This document shows positions 51,303-60,200 of a stretch of 64,000 nt of DNA, piece after piece. The translations under genes and the position numbers were made by a program. The stretch comes from an uncultured Lachnospiraceae bacterium. GTDB taxonomy: Bacteria; Bacillota; Clostridia; Lachnospirales; Lachnospiraceae. The notes below the pieces were generated by a model. The model was not told the DNA's origin and made no database searches. It saw only the letters and a program-made list of their open reading frames with translations. The stretch is taken from contig CAKRCW010000008.1 in NCBI GenBank assembly GCA_934309145.1, forward strand, positions 48,656 through 112,655. The letters are read 5' to 3'. How positions within the stretch are numbered: the stretch's first letter is position 1; each line of letters starts with the position of its first letter.

Positions 51303-52954
51303 ACCGCTTCACGTCCTGTTCTTGAACGAACTATAAACAATACAAGAATAAGAACTGCTATACATACAGGCACAGCTATCCATGAGATAGCGGCAAGCCC
51401 TACGGCCTGAAGTATACCTATTAGCATATATCCAAGCAAGCATATAGCAGCAACAGTAAGTGCATATGGAAGCTGTGTTGCAACATGGTTAACGTGCTCA
51501 CAGTGTCCGCCTGCCGATGCCATAATTGTTGTATCAGAGATAGGTGAGCAGTGGTCTCCACATACTGCACCTGCCAGACAAGATGCTATGGATATAACCA
51601 TCATCTGTCCACTTGGGAATACACCTAATACTATAGGTATAAGTATGCTGAAGGTTCCCCATGATGTTCCTGTTGCAAATGCCAAAAATGCAGCGACAAG
51701 GAAAATAATCATAGGTAAAAAGCCCTGCATAGCTGTAGCTGAATTAGCAACTATATCTGCAACATACACTTTAGCACCAAGAAGGTTAGTCATTCCTGAC
51801 AATGTCCATGCCATAGTAAGAATAAGAATAGGGGCTATCATAGCCTTAAAGCCCTCTGGTATACACTCTGTAAATTCCTTAAAGCTAAGTATGTCACGCA
51901 TCATAAAGTAAATAAATGTAAATACAAGAGTTATTGCACCTCCTAATACAAGTCCTACAGAGGCATCTGAACCTGCAAATGCATCTACAAATGAAGTTCC
52001 ACTGAAGAATCCACCAGTATAAACCATTGCGATGATACAGCTTGCAATAAGTACTGCTACAGGTAAAACAAGGTCAAGCACACTTGCATTTTCCTTAACT
52101 ATTTCCTCCTCATTATCCTCATAAGGTCTGCCAGGAGTTGTGAATAAATCACCATTTATAGCATTCATCTCATGTTTCTTCATAGGTCCGAAGTCAACAC
52201 GAAGCAATGTAACCATAAGTATCATTACAAGAGTAAGTATTGCGTATAAGTTATAAGGTATTGTCTGGATAAATACAGCAAATCCATTTATTCCTGAATC
52301 CTCAGGAACAGATGATGTTACAGCAGCAGCCCATGAGCTTATAGGTGCTATGATACATACAGGTGCAGCAGTTGCATCTATTATATATGAGAGCTTAGCT
52401 CTTGATACCTTATGTCTGTCTGTTACAGGACGCATAACACTGCCTACTGTGAGACAGTTAAAATAATCATCTACAAATATCAATATTCCAAGAACCATGA
52501 CTGATATCTGAGCACCAATTCTTGTCTTTATATGCTTTGAAGCCCATTTACCAAAGGCAGCCGAACCGCCCGCCTTATTAAGCAGTGATACCAATATACC
52601 AAGCATAACGAGGAATACCAATATACCTACATTCCACGAATCTGCAAGCTTGTATATCATACCTCCATCTTCCTGAAAGAAGATTGTATTTATCATAAGC
52701 TCAAGATTAAAATTAGAATATAACAATCCACCTGTTATAATTCCTGCAAGGAGCGATGTATAAACCTCCTTAGTTATAAGTGCCAGCCCAATTGCTATAA
52801 CCGGAGGCAGAAGTGACAATATAGTTGCATATGTCTTGCACTGATAATTCTCTGCATCCGCGATAGTCCCCGGTGTCTGACTTGTTATTACCATTAGTAC
52901 TACTATGATTGCGATGAATATAAGCATCCCAACCTGCTTCTTCTTAATCTTCAA
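51299..52954 (-). CDS. NhaC-family Na+/H+ antiporter
   Basis: About 551 aa, 11-13 membrane helices. Family segments: LLAGIITGGLLYSNFN, LVFLVMLGILVSLLNKAGGS, ILIFVDDYFNCLTVGSVMRP, AFLAFATGTSWGTFSILIPI, and AGAVCGDHCSPISDTTIMAS. Usually Na+/H+ or malate/lactate exchange. TTG at 52954 follows AGAGAGG and is preferred; an in-frame GTG at 52969 lacks a ribosome site. First gene of the NhaC-EamA-AAA-EAL operon. Confidence 0.9.
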   Translation of the reverse strand: MKIKKKQVGMLIFIAIIVVLMVITSQTPGTIADAENYQCKTYATILSLLPPVIAIGLALITKEVYTSLLAGIITGGLLYSNFNLELMINTIFFQEDGGMIYKLADSWNVGILVFLVMLGILVSLLNKAGGSAAFGKWASKHIKTRIGAQISVMVLGILIFVDDYFNCLTVGSVMRPVTDRHKVSRAKLSYIIDATAAPVCIIAPISSWAAAVTSSVPEDSGINGFAVFIQTIPYNLYAILTLVMILMVTLLRVDFGPMKKHEMNAINGDLFTTPGRPYEDNEEEIVKENASVLDLVLPVAVLIASCIIAMVYTGGFFSGTSFVDAFAGSDASVGLVLGGAITLVFTFIYFMMRDILSFKEFTECIPEGFKAMIAPILILTMAWTLSGMTNLLGAKVYVADIVANSATAMQGFLPMIIFLVAAFLAFATGTSWGTFSILIPIVLGVFPSGQMMVISIASCLAGAVCGDHCSPISDTTIMASAGGHCEHVNHVATQLPYALTVAAICLLGYMLIGILQAVGLAAISWIAVPVCIAVLILVLFIVRSRTGREAV

Positions 52955-53010
52955 TGTTCCTCTCTCCACCCTTTTGTATTTATTAATTCTGTTTCCAAAA
53001 CTTATTCAAT

Positions 53011-53039
53011 ATTATATAGACAAATTCATGTTAAATCAA
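53011..53039 (-). promoter_or_regulatory. Promoter of the NhaC operon
   Basis: Minus-strand TTGATT (53034-53039), 17 bases, TATAAT (53011-53016), in the gap after feoB. Confidence 0.65.
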
Positions 53040-53054
53040 GCAAAAACGATAATC

Positions 53055-55466
53055 TTAAACTAATCCAAATAGCAAAAAAATGCTATGCACTATAAATGAC
53101 ACAAACCATGCTATTAAACACTGAACAATCACTGTCAATATTGCAGCCCTGCTCCCTCCCATTTCTCTCTTCACGGTAGCAATAGCCGCAACACAAGGAG
53201 TATAAAGCAACGTAAATATCAAAAATACCATAGCGGTGTATGGTGTAAAAAGTGTCTTAATCGCAGATATATCACCACCGAGCAACACAGTAAGTGTAGA
53301 TACAACACTTTCTTTCGCTGTAAAGCCAGTTATAAGAGCGGTTGACACTCTCCAATCGCCAAATCCAAGTGGTTTAAATATCGGGCAGACAATATTGCCA
53401 ATATTTGCAAGTATACTATTTTCTGTAGTATCGGCGACATTGAACCTGATATCAAACGTCTGTAAAAACCATATTATTATTGATGCTATAAAAATAATCG
53501 TAAATGCTTTTTGTATAAATCCCTTTGCTTTCTCCCATATAAGATGCAATACACTTTTAGCAGACGGCATACGATAATTAGGCAGCTCCATCACAAATGG
53601 CACAGGCTCCCCTTTAAACTTAGTCATCTTCAATATAAGGGCATATCCTATCGCACACAATATTCCGAAAACATATATTCCAACCATTACAAGTGCCTGG
53701 TATTTTCTAGGGAAAAATGCACTAACTAACATTGAATATATAGGCAGCTTCGCACTACAGCTCATAAAAGGCGTAAGCAATATTGTCATTTTTCGGTCAC
53801 GTTCACTTGACAAAGTTCTAGTCGCCATAATAGCAGGAACTGAACAGCCAAACCCTATCATCATAGGCACAATACTTCTTCCCGATAAACCTATTTTTCT
53901 TAAAAGCTTGTCCATGACAAAGGCTACACGTGCCATATATCCTGTATCTTCCAATATAGCCAAAAAGAAAAATAATATGACAATAGTAGGCAAAAAACTT
54001 ATAACACTGCCAACTCCCTGGCATATACCATCAACCACAAGAGAATGAACCACAGGATTTATCTTAAGATGCACTAATCCCTTATCTATAATTGCAATAA
54101 TCATATCAACACAGTTACTCATAATATCTGATAACCATGCACCAATGAAATTAAATGTCATTGCAAATACAATAGCCATAATACCTAAAAAGCAAGGAAT
54201 AGCTGTATACTTTCCTGTGAGCAGCCTGTCTATCTTCATACTCAGCTTATGCTCTCTGCTTTCATGAGGCCTTACTATTGTCTCACGACATAAATTCTCA
54301 ATAAAACTAAACCTCATATTAGCAATAGCTGCTTCACGGTCAAGCCCTGTTTCTTTTTCCATGACCGATACAACCTGCTCAAAAGCCGTCTTTTTCTCAT
54401 CAGACAAGTTTAATTCCTTCTCTATAGGAGAATCATTCTCAATAAGCTTCGTAGCAGCAAATCTTACAGGAAGTCCTGATGATTTTGCATCAGGTTCTAT
54501 CATATGAACAACTGCATGTATACATCTATGTACAGAACCTATTGGAGTTTTCTCGTCTTTGTCATCAGGGCAAAAATCTATCCGTCTTGGAATTTCCTGA
54601 TACCTGGCAACATGAAGAGCATGACTTACAAGCTCATCTATCCCCTCATTTTTAGCTGCTGATATAGGAATTACCGGGATACCTAATGCATGTTCAAGTT
54701 CATTAACACGAACCGTACCTCCATTGGCACGAACCTCATCCATCATATTAAGTGCAAGCACCATAGGTATGCCAAGCTCCATAAGCTGCATCGTAAGGCA
54801 TAAATTTCTCTCTAAATTGGATGCGTCAACTATATTAATTATTCCATTTGGTTTATCATCTATAAGAAAACTTCTTGTAACTATTTCTTCACTTGAATAT
54901 GGCGATAACGAATATATACCAGGTAAATCTGTTACAATCGCCTCCGGATGATTTTTTATTATGCCATCCTTTCTGTCCACTGTAACTCCCGGGAAGTTAC
55001 CAACATGCTGGTTAGAACCTGTAAGCTGGTTAAACAATGTAGTCTTTCCACAGTTTTGATTACCAACAAGTGCAAATTTTAACTGTTTGCCTTTAGGCAA
55101 TGCATTTTCCTCGTCATGGTCATGATAACTCATAATATTATCAGGCTCACCTACTCCAGGATGCGGTATACTTTTATATCTGTCTGTATCTGACTTTATT
55201 GATATCGCTTTCTTATGGATATCCCTTATTTCTATTTTCCTTGCTTCATCAAGTCTTAATGTGAGCTCATATCCCCTTACATCAAACTGAATCGGATCAC
55301 CCATGGGAGCAATCTTCTGCAGCGTTACTTCTGTACCGGGAGTCAGTCCCATATCTAACAAATGATGTCTTAATGCCCCATCTCCACCTACAACATTAAT
55401 ATATGCACTCTCTCCGGGTGTAAGCTCATCCATCCTTACAATCGTTTCTCTTCTCTCTTCTTCCAC
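53055..55466 (-). CDS. feoB: Ferrous iron transporter, FeoA-FeoB fusion
   Basis: 803 aa. Residues 1-80 are a FeoA SH3-like domain (LTPGESAYINVVGGDGALRH, LDMGLTPGTEVTL). A linker leads to the G domain: GNQNCGKTTLFNQLTGSN, GVTVDRKDG, DLPGIYSLSPYSSEE, LNMMDEV and ISAAKNEG. The membrane part carries the two gates (GFGCSVPAIMATRTL, ...ESVVSTLTVL) and ends in the helix pair. Imports Fe2+. GTG start with GAGGGA upstream. Follows a 108-aa gene by 30 bases. Confidence 0.95.
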   Translation of the reverse strand: MEEERRETIVRMDELTPGESAYINVVGGDGALRHHLLDMGLTPGTEVTLQKIAPMGDPIQFDVRGYELTLRLDEARKIEIRDIHKKAISIKSDTDRYKSIPHPGVGEPDNIMSYHDHDEENALPKGKQLKFALVGNQNCGKTTLFNQLTGSNQHVGNFPGVTVDRKDGIIKNHPEAIVTDLPGIYSLSPYSSEEIVTRSFLIDDKPNGIINIVDASNLERNLCLTMQLMELGIPMVLALNMMDEVRANGGTVRVNELEHALGIPVIPISAAKNEGIDELVSHALHVARYQEIPRRIDFCPDDKDEKTPIGSVHRCIHAVVHMIEPDAKSSGLPVRFAATKLIENDSPIEKELNLSDEKKTAFEQVVSVMEKETGLDREAAIANMRFSFIENLCRETIVRPHESREHKLSMKIDRLLTGKYTAIPCFLGIMAIVFAMTFNFIGAWLSDIMSNCVDMIIAIIDKGLVHLKINPVVHSLVVDGICQGVGSVISFLPTIVILFFFLAILEDTGYMARVAFVMDKLLRKIGLSGRSIVPMMIGFGCSVPAIMATRTLSSERDRKMTILLTPFMSCSAKLPIYSMLVSAFFPRKYQALVMVGIYVFGILCAIGYALILKMTKFKGEPVPFVMELPNYRMPSAKSVLHLIWEKAKGFIQKAFTIIFIASIIIWFLQTFDIRFNVADTTENSILANIGNIVCPIFKPLGFGDWRVSTALITGFTAKESVVSTLTVLLGGDISAIKTLFTPYTAMVFLIFTLLYTPCVAAIATVKREMGGSRAAILTVIVQCLIAWFVSFIVHSIFLLFGLV

Positions 55467-55496
55467 TTATATCCCTCTTCCACAAAAGTATAGCAT

Positions 55497-55823
55497 TTAT
55501 TCATCAAGATACTCATCTAAAGCATCCCAGTAATTTTCCATCCAGCGCATCTGTTTATCAATATTGATATCGGAATCCTTAATATCTTCTATATCAAACA
55601 CCTTATCAGGATGATACAGTGTACCATCTCCACCTATGACAGCACTTGCACCTACATCAAGACCTCTTGCATACATAAGAGAGTCCTCCATCATAACGAT
55701 ACCAAGGCTCCCATCCTCTGCCTCAAGCGATACCCTTACCATAGGCATATAACCATCAGGTCTCTCCTCACATCCGTAATCATCCTCATCTATTCTGGTA
55801 ATTGTGTATATTATCTCATCCAT
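55497..55823 (-). CDS. Acidic hypothetical protein, 108 aa
   Basis: 108 aa, very acidic (repeated DEDD, DIEDIKDSDIN) with a Trp/Tyr-rich end (WMENYWDALDEYLDE). No membrane helix, no recognised domain. The segment SLGIVMMEDSLMYARGLDVG resembles a small beta-domain. Ribosome site GAAGGA. It lies between the FAD oxidoreductase and feoB with gaps of 26 and 30 bases, so the three are probably one transcript behind the purine riboswitch. Confidence 0.75.
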   Translation of the reverse strand: MDEIIYTITRIDEDDYGCEERPDGYMPMVRVSLEAEDGSLGIVMMEDSLMYARGLDVGASAVIGGDGTLYHPDKVFDIEDIKDSDINIDKQMRWMENYWDALDEYLDE

Positions 55824-55849
55824 CTATATCATTCCTTCCAATGATATGC

Positions 55850-57223
55850 TTACTTAGCACTTGCAATATCCCTTGCAACATAAACACCACTAGCTGATGC
55901 ATGCGAAAGCGAATGTGTTATTCCACTTCCGTCTCCTATAATATAAAGTCCCTTGTACTTGTTAGTTTCAAGCCTGTCATTCACGTCAACTTCCATATTA
56001 TAGAACTTAACCTCAACACCATATAACAGTGTATCCTCATTAGCTGTACCGGGTGCTATCTTGTCAAGTGCATAAATCATCTCTATAATTCCATCTAGTA
56101 TTCTCTTAGGTAACACAAGACTTAAATCGCCCGGTGTTGCACTTAAGGTAGGTGTGATAAATGCCTCGTCTATACGGCTATGTGTCGACCTTCTTCCTCG
56201 TATCAAATCACCAAATCTCTGTACGATTACTCCTCCACCAAGCATATTGCTAAGTCTCGCTATACTCTCACCATAACCGTTCGAATCCTTGAACGGCTCT
56301 GAAAAATGCTTGGCGACGAGAAGAGCGAAGTTTGTATTGTCAGTCTGTCTCTCAGGATCCTCATAGCTGTGACCATTGACAGTTATAATTCCATTTGTAT
56401 TCTCATTAACCACCGCACCCTTAGGGTTCATACAGAAGGTTCTTACCCTGTCACCATATTTCTCTGTGCGGTACACAATCTTGCTCTCATACAGCTCGTC
56501 TGTCAGATGTGCAAATACTACAGCAGGAAGTTCAACCCTTACACCTATGTCAACCCTGTTTGACTTTGTAGGAATCTCAAGTTTTTTACACACTGACTCC
56601 ATCCATTTACTTCCGCTTCGGCCTACAGATACTATGCATTTTTCACATACATAAGTGTCACCTTCACATATTACCTTATAACCATCTTCCTCTGCTAAAA
56701 TCGTATTAACCGGTGTATCAAAGAAAAACTGAACCTTATCCTTAAGATACGAATAAATATTCTCAAGCACAATATAGTTTATATCCGTACCAAGGTGTCT
56801 CACAGATGCATCCAAAAGGTGTAAATCATTCTGTATACAAACGGTCTTGAACTTAGTACCTGCAGTGGAATAAAGCTTAGTATTCTCACCGCCATACTGC
56901 ATATTGATATCATCAACATAATGCATTAATTCAAGTGCCTGCTTTTTACCTATATACTCATACAACGTGCCTCCAAAATCATTAGTTATGTTGTATTTTC
57001 CATCTGAAAATGCTCCGGCACCGCCAAAACCACTCATAATAGAACAGCTCTTACAGCCTATACAGTTCTTAACCTTATCACCATCTATAGGGCAATGTCT
57101 CTTACCAAGCTCATGGCCTGCCTCAAATACAGCAACCTTAAGCTCAAGTGAATTCTTAACTAACTCATACGCAGAAAATATGCCTCCTGGTCCTGCACCG
57201 ATTATAATTACATCATATTTCAT
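55850..57223 (-). CDS. NAD(P)/FAD-dependent oxidoreductase with N-terminal Cys cluster
   Basis: 457 aa. FAD-binding Rossmann start VIIIGAGPGGIFSAYEL, second FAD motif LYIIGDGSGITHSLSHASAS near the C-terminus. At about 42-60 a Cys-rich stretch (RHCPIDGDKVKNCIGCKSC) could bind a metal or cluster. No classical NADPH domain was identified. Family resembles YhiN/FAD-dependent dehydrogenases of unknown reaction. AAGGAGG lies 7 bases before ATG. The leader carries a purine riboswitch. Confidence 0.88.
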   Translation of the reverse strand: MKYDVIIIGAGPGGIFSAYELVKNSLELKVAVFEAGHELGKRHCPIDGDKVKNCIGCKSCSIMSGFGGAGAFSDGKYNITNDFGGTLYEYIGKKQALELMHYVDDINMQYGGENTKLYSTAGTKFKTVCIQNDLHLLDASVRHLGTDINYIVLENIYSYLKDKVQFFFDTPVNTILAEEDGYKVICEGDTYVCEKCIVSVGRSGSKWMESVCKKLEIPTKSNRVDIGVRVELPAVVFAHLTDELYESKIVYRTEKYGDRVRTFCMNPKGAVVNENTNGIITVNGHSYEDPERQTDNTNFALLVAKHFSEPFKDSNGYGESIARLSNMLGGGVIVQRFGDLIRGRRSTHSRIDEAFITPTLSATPGDLSLVLPKRILDGIIEMIYALDKIAPGTANEDTLLYGVEVKFYNMEVDVNDRLETNKYKGLYIIGDGSGITHSLSHASASGVYVARDIASAK

Positions 57224-57237
57224 GTTGCATCCTCCTT

Positions 57238-57273
57238 AAAAAAATTGACTACGCCTCTTATATTCGTAGTCAA
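57238..57273 (-). terminator. Riboswitch-controlled terminator before the FAD oxidoreductase
   Basis: Stem 57265-57273 with 57245-57253, then U7 (complement of 57238-57244) directly abutting the AAGGAGG ribosome site. Its left half is the 3' side of aptamer P3 and J3/1, so ligand binding would change folding. Confidence 0.9.
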
Positions 57274-57328
57274 CTCTTTACGGCAGTTGGTAGAAACGTT
57301 CAACCATATTATGAACATATACAAATAT
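57260..57328 (-). ncRNA. Purine riboswitch aptamer (guanine/hypoxanthine class)
   Basis: 69 nt on the minus strand. P1 ATATTT/GAATAT, P2 GTTCA/TGAAC with loop TAATATGG, core GTTTCTACC, P3 CAACT/AGTTG with loop containing CCGTAAA, then J3/1 GACTAC. The residue aligned with position 74 is C (complement of 57269), the guanine/hypoxanthine-type base. The terminator follows at once, suggesting an OFF switch. Confidence 0.9.
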
Positions 57329-57346
57329 TTGCTTTAATCCTCTAAA

Positions 57347-57375
57347 AATATAACATAGTTTATATCTGTCTGCAA
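57347..57375 (-). promoter_or_regulatory. Promoter of the purine-riboswitch transcript
   Basis: Minus-strand TTGCAG (57370-57375), 17 bases, TATATT (57347-57352) with TG at the extended -10 position. Confidence 0.5.
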
Positions 57376-57507
57376 TTAGAATATATACATCTGCAAACTT
57401 TTCTTTTGAGTTTTCCTATGCTAAAATAATGGCACAATATAGATACAAAACAGGAAATAATATATATAACAAATTATATTATATAAGCAATATATGAGGT
57501 GACAGAT

Positions 57508-58452
57508 ATGATTAAAATAGATTTAATTACAGGTTTTCTTGGTTCAGGCAAAACTACATTCATAAGAGAATATGCCTCCTATCTTATTGGTAAGGGTGCA
57601 AATATCGGTATTCTGGAGAATGACTTCGGTGCAGTAAACGTAGACGCTATGCTGTTACAGGACATCCTTGGTGATAACTGTACACTTGAGATGGTAGCCG
57701 GAGGCTGCGACGCAGACTGCCACAGAAGGCGTTTTAAAACCAAGCTTATAGCAATGGGAATGTGCGGATATGACCGCGTATTAGTCGAGCCATCAGGAAT
57801 CTTTGATATGGATGAATTCTTTGATGCCCTGCACGAATCACCGCTTGACCGCTGGTACGAGATAGGTAATGTAATAACTATAATAGATGCTAATCTTAAT
57901 CAAAATTTGTCTGATGCCTCACGCTATATTCTTGCCTCTGAGGTTGCACATGCTGGTGCTATACTGTTTAGCCATACAAGCGAAGCAGATAGTGAACAGA
58001 TAGATAGCACACAAAAATATGTCAAGGAATCGCTTGATATACTTCATTGCAAAAAAGCTCCAAATCCTATCATTATAAAGAAAGACTGGGGCACTCTTAC
58101 GGACGATGACTTTGAACAGATATTACAGTCCGGCTATCACACTGCCGACTATACAAAGCTCTGGTTTGACGAGAAAGAAACCTATGACAGCCTGTATTTC
58201 ATGAATATGGATTTCACAGAGGATTTTATACGCGAATCCTGCAAAAAAATACTAGATGACTTAAGCTGCGGCAAAGTATTCAGAATAAAAGGCTTCCAGA
58301 GACTTGCCGATAATACATGGATATCCGTAAATGCAACACATCAAAAAATCGAAATACAGCCAATAGCAAATGGTCAGGATATACTTATTGTCATTGGCGA
58401 AGGCTTAAACAAGGAAGCTATTGAAAAATACTGGGGCAAATCCAATATATAA
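57508..58452 (+). CDS. CobW-like G3E GTPase
   Basis: 314 aa from ATG at 57508 (GAGGTGA upstream; an earlier GTG overlaps it). P-loop ITGFLGSGKTTFIREY, Walker-B-like VLVEPSGIFD and ITIIDAN resemble CobW metal chaperones. The usual CxCC metal motif is replaced by GGCDADCHRRRF, and the NKxD guanine motif by FSHTSEAD, so nucleotide and metal use may differ. C-terminal CobW-like domain present. Divergent from the riboswitch gene; metal partner unknown. Confidence 0.85.
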   Translation: MIKIDLITGFLGSGKTTFIREYASYLIGKGANIGILENDFGAVNVDAMLLQDILGDNCTLEMVAGGCDADCHRRRFKTKLIAMGMCGYDRVLVEPSGIFDMDEFFDALHESPLDRWYEIGNVITIIDANLNQNLSDASRYILASEVAHAGAILFSHTSEADSEQIDSTQKYVKESLDILHCKKAPNPIIIKKDWGTLTDDDFEQILQSGYHTADYTKLWFDEKETYDSLYFMNMDFTEDFIRESCKKILDDLSCGKVFRIKGFQRLADNTWISVNATHQKIEIQPIANGQDILIVIGEGLNKEAIEKYWGKSNI

Positions 58453-58461
58453 GTTCGCAAT

Positions 58462-58641
58462 CTACTTAAGCAGGGCAGTTACAGCGGCAAGCTCCTTTTC
58501 TAAATCCTCACGCTGTTCATTAAGGATGCTAAGCTTACCTTCAAGCTCCTCAATCTGCCTTGCCTGTGTATCAATAATATTCTGCTGCTCATCTATCTTA
58601 CGGTTTTGCTCCTCTAATGCTCTTGTTGTTTCTGATAACAT
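58462..58641 (-). CDS. 59-aa coiled-coil protein
   Basis: 59 aa with AGGAGG 8 bases before ATG. Almost wholly heptad coiled coil: LEEQNRKIDEQQNIIDTQAR, QIEELEGKLSILNEQRED, ending ELAAVTALLK. Resembles SlyX or a basal-body/DivIC-like helix in form only. It converges on the GTPase gene with a 9-base gap. Confidence 0.75.
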   Translation of the reverse strand: MLSETTRALEEQNRKIDEQQNIIDTQARQIEELEGKLSILNEQREDLEKELAAVTALLK

Positions 58642-58669
58642 AATATATACCTCCTAATAATATAGAATA

Positions 58670-58724
58670 AAAAAACAGGAATCCCTAGAATCTTAAGATA
58701 GATTCATCATACAGGAATCCTGTT
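58670..58724 (-). terminator. Terminator after the 58787-59338 gene
   Basis: Stem AACAGGA (58674-58680) with TCCTGTT (58718-58724), further pairs inside, and a U-run on the minus strand (complement of about 58669-58675). The repeat CAGGAATCC occurs twice here. Confidence 0.65.
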
Positions 58725-58786
58725 TAACGGTCAAGCCACATTTTGTAGCATAGTATGTATATATTTGTAGCATATGGCAACATATA

Positions 58787-59338
58787 TTAAACTCTTGCAT
58801 TAAATGCCACATATGAAGCAGGTTTCTCAACGACAACATTGGTCTGTGCTGCCACTGTATCAGCTTCTATATTGGTGTCAGTTTCTATATTACTACTGCT
58901 GTCACTTATCTCATCTATCTGTTCATCAAGACTATCATACATTGTCTCATCTAAATCATCCATAAGCTTTGAAAGAAGTCCTTCGTCATCAGTCTCAATG
59001 CCAAGTGCCTCCTTGATTGCCTCTTTCTTACGCTCTTCCTTAGTCTTAGGCGCTCTCTCCTTCGCAGCCTCAGCTATCTTCTCGCCACGCTCTCTCGCCT
59101 CATCCATAGCGTGAAACTTCTGTGAGTTATTGTATTCTGACTTTGCAGCGGCAATCTGCTCCTCATATGAATGATACAGCTCAAGCTTTCTCTGAATCTC
59201 ATCTATATCTAAGGACTGCATATCCTTAAGGCTCTCCTTCTGCTTCTCATAATATGCAATCTTATTATCACGTTCATTCTGTCTGTTTACCTTATCCTGT
59301 GTTCCCTTAAATATACCACCATTTATTTTAAGATTCAT
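58787..59338 (-). CDS. Charged helical protein, 183 aa, at the end of the FHA cluster
   Basis: About 183 aa from ATG at 59338; GGGAGGA lies 6 bases upstream, overlapping an earlier in-frame ATG. Lys/Glu-rich helices (about 15-120: KQKESLKDMQSLDIDEIQRK, AKSEYNNSQKFHAMDEARER), then an acidic disordered tail ending SYVAFNARV. No membrane helix. Same transcript as the FHA protein and the 128-aa membrane protein. Function unknown. Confidence 0.75.
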   Translation of the reverse strand: MNLKINGGIFKGTQDKVNRQNERDNKIAYYEKQKESLKDMQSLDIDEIQRKLELYHSYEEQIAAAKSEYNNSQKFHAMDEARERGEKIAEAAKERAPKTKEERKKEAIKEALGIETDDEGLLSKLMDDLDETMYDSLDEQIDEISDSSSNIETDTNIEADTVAAQTNVVVEKPASYVAFNARV

Positions 59339-59431
59339 ATTCTTCCTCCCATACATAATAAACTATCTGATATGTATATCGGATTTATATGAAAAAGATA
59401 TTATATTAGCACAGGCATTTTTAATTACAGC

Positions 59432-60178
59432 TTACCATCTGAAAAACTCTCCACAGAATGGAACAAACAGCAATCTTGACATACCAACTCCTATCTCCTC
59501 AAAGCCGGCAAGTGGTACAAACCCGTTTACAGGCATACCATTCACATAACAGCCTGAGCTGGTGTTGTATACACCAAAGAAAAATTTATTGGCACTTGAA
59601 TCATATACTATTGCTGCATGATTCTCTGGAGCTATGGAGCCATCACCTGAAATACAAATATCCATATTATCAGAGCTGCCGATATAATTAAAATCTGATG
59701 TGAGGCTGTATGTTTCCTGATTTGGTCCTCTGTTAACAAGCCATCCAACGCAAGGACTGCACACGCAGCTGTCCATCTCTCTAAGTATATCTAAATGTGG
59801 CTGTTTGTTCTTAATCTTTACATATGTATTTGCAGGATCAATATTGCCTCCAAGTGGAATAAATGCGTATTCGCACTCACCAAAGGATATTCTATCATAA
59901 GGTTTTAGATAAGTTGCTCCAAACAAAATCATATTATTAACCCTGACTGCCTTCTTTCCAAAGCCTGGTGCAATATATGATTTACCGCACATTTCATCAT
60001 AAAAAATGGTTGCGTGATTCTCAGCCAATACATTTGCATCACTGACAACTACTGTCATGCCTTCACCACTGCCGATTCCATTGCCATTTGGTGACATAAC
60101 CAATGGATAATCCATTCCAAGCTCTGGTCCGTTTACGCACACAAGCCAGCCTCTGACCGTTACATTTGTAGTATTCAT
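59432..60178 (-). CDS. Protein with two tandem FHA domains
   Basis: 248 aa. Two FHA-like halves: GWLVCVNGPELGMDYPLVMS (residue 9 on) with DANVLAENHATIFYDE, and GWLVNRGPNQETYSLTSDFN (about 145 on) with SIAPENHAAIVYD and CYVNGMPVNG. Each keeps the NHA core, but the phosphothreonine-binding Arg of GR and Ser before NHA are changed, so phosphopeptide binding may be weak. RBS GGAGG. Between membrane protein and helical protein genes. Confidence 0.82.
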   Translation of the reverse strand: MNTTNVTVRGWLVCVNGPELGMDYPLVMSPNGNGIGSGEGMTVVVSDANVLAENHATIFYDEMCGKSYIAPGFGKKAVRVNNMILFGATYLKPYDRISFGECEYAFIPLGGNIDPANTYVKIKNKQPHLDILREMDSCVCSPCVGWLVNRGPNQETYSLTSDFNYIGSSDNMDICISGDGSIAPENHAAIVYDSSANKFFFGVYNTSSGCYVNGMPVNGFVPLAGFEEIGVGMSRLLFVPFCGEFFRW

Positions 60179-60200
60179 CTTATTATCTTACTCCTCCTTA

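Noticed and set aside
58421..58657. Plus-strand frame overlapping the coiled-coil gene
   Set aside because: Shadow of the minus-strand coiled-coil gene and the GTPase end; no ribosome site.
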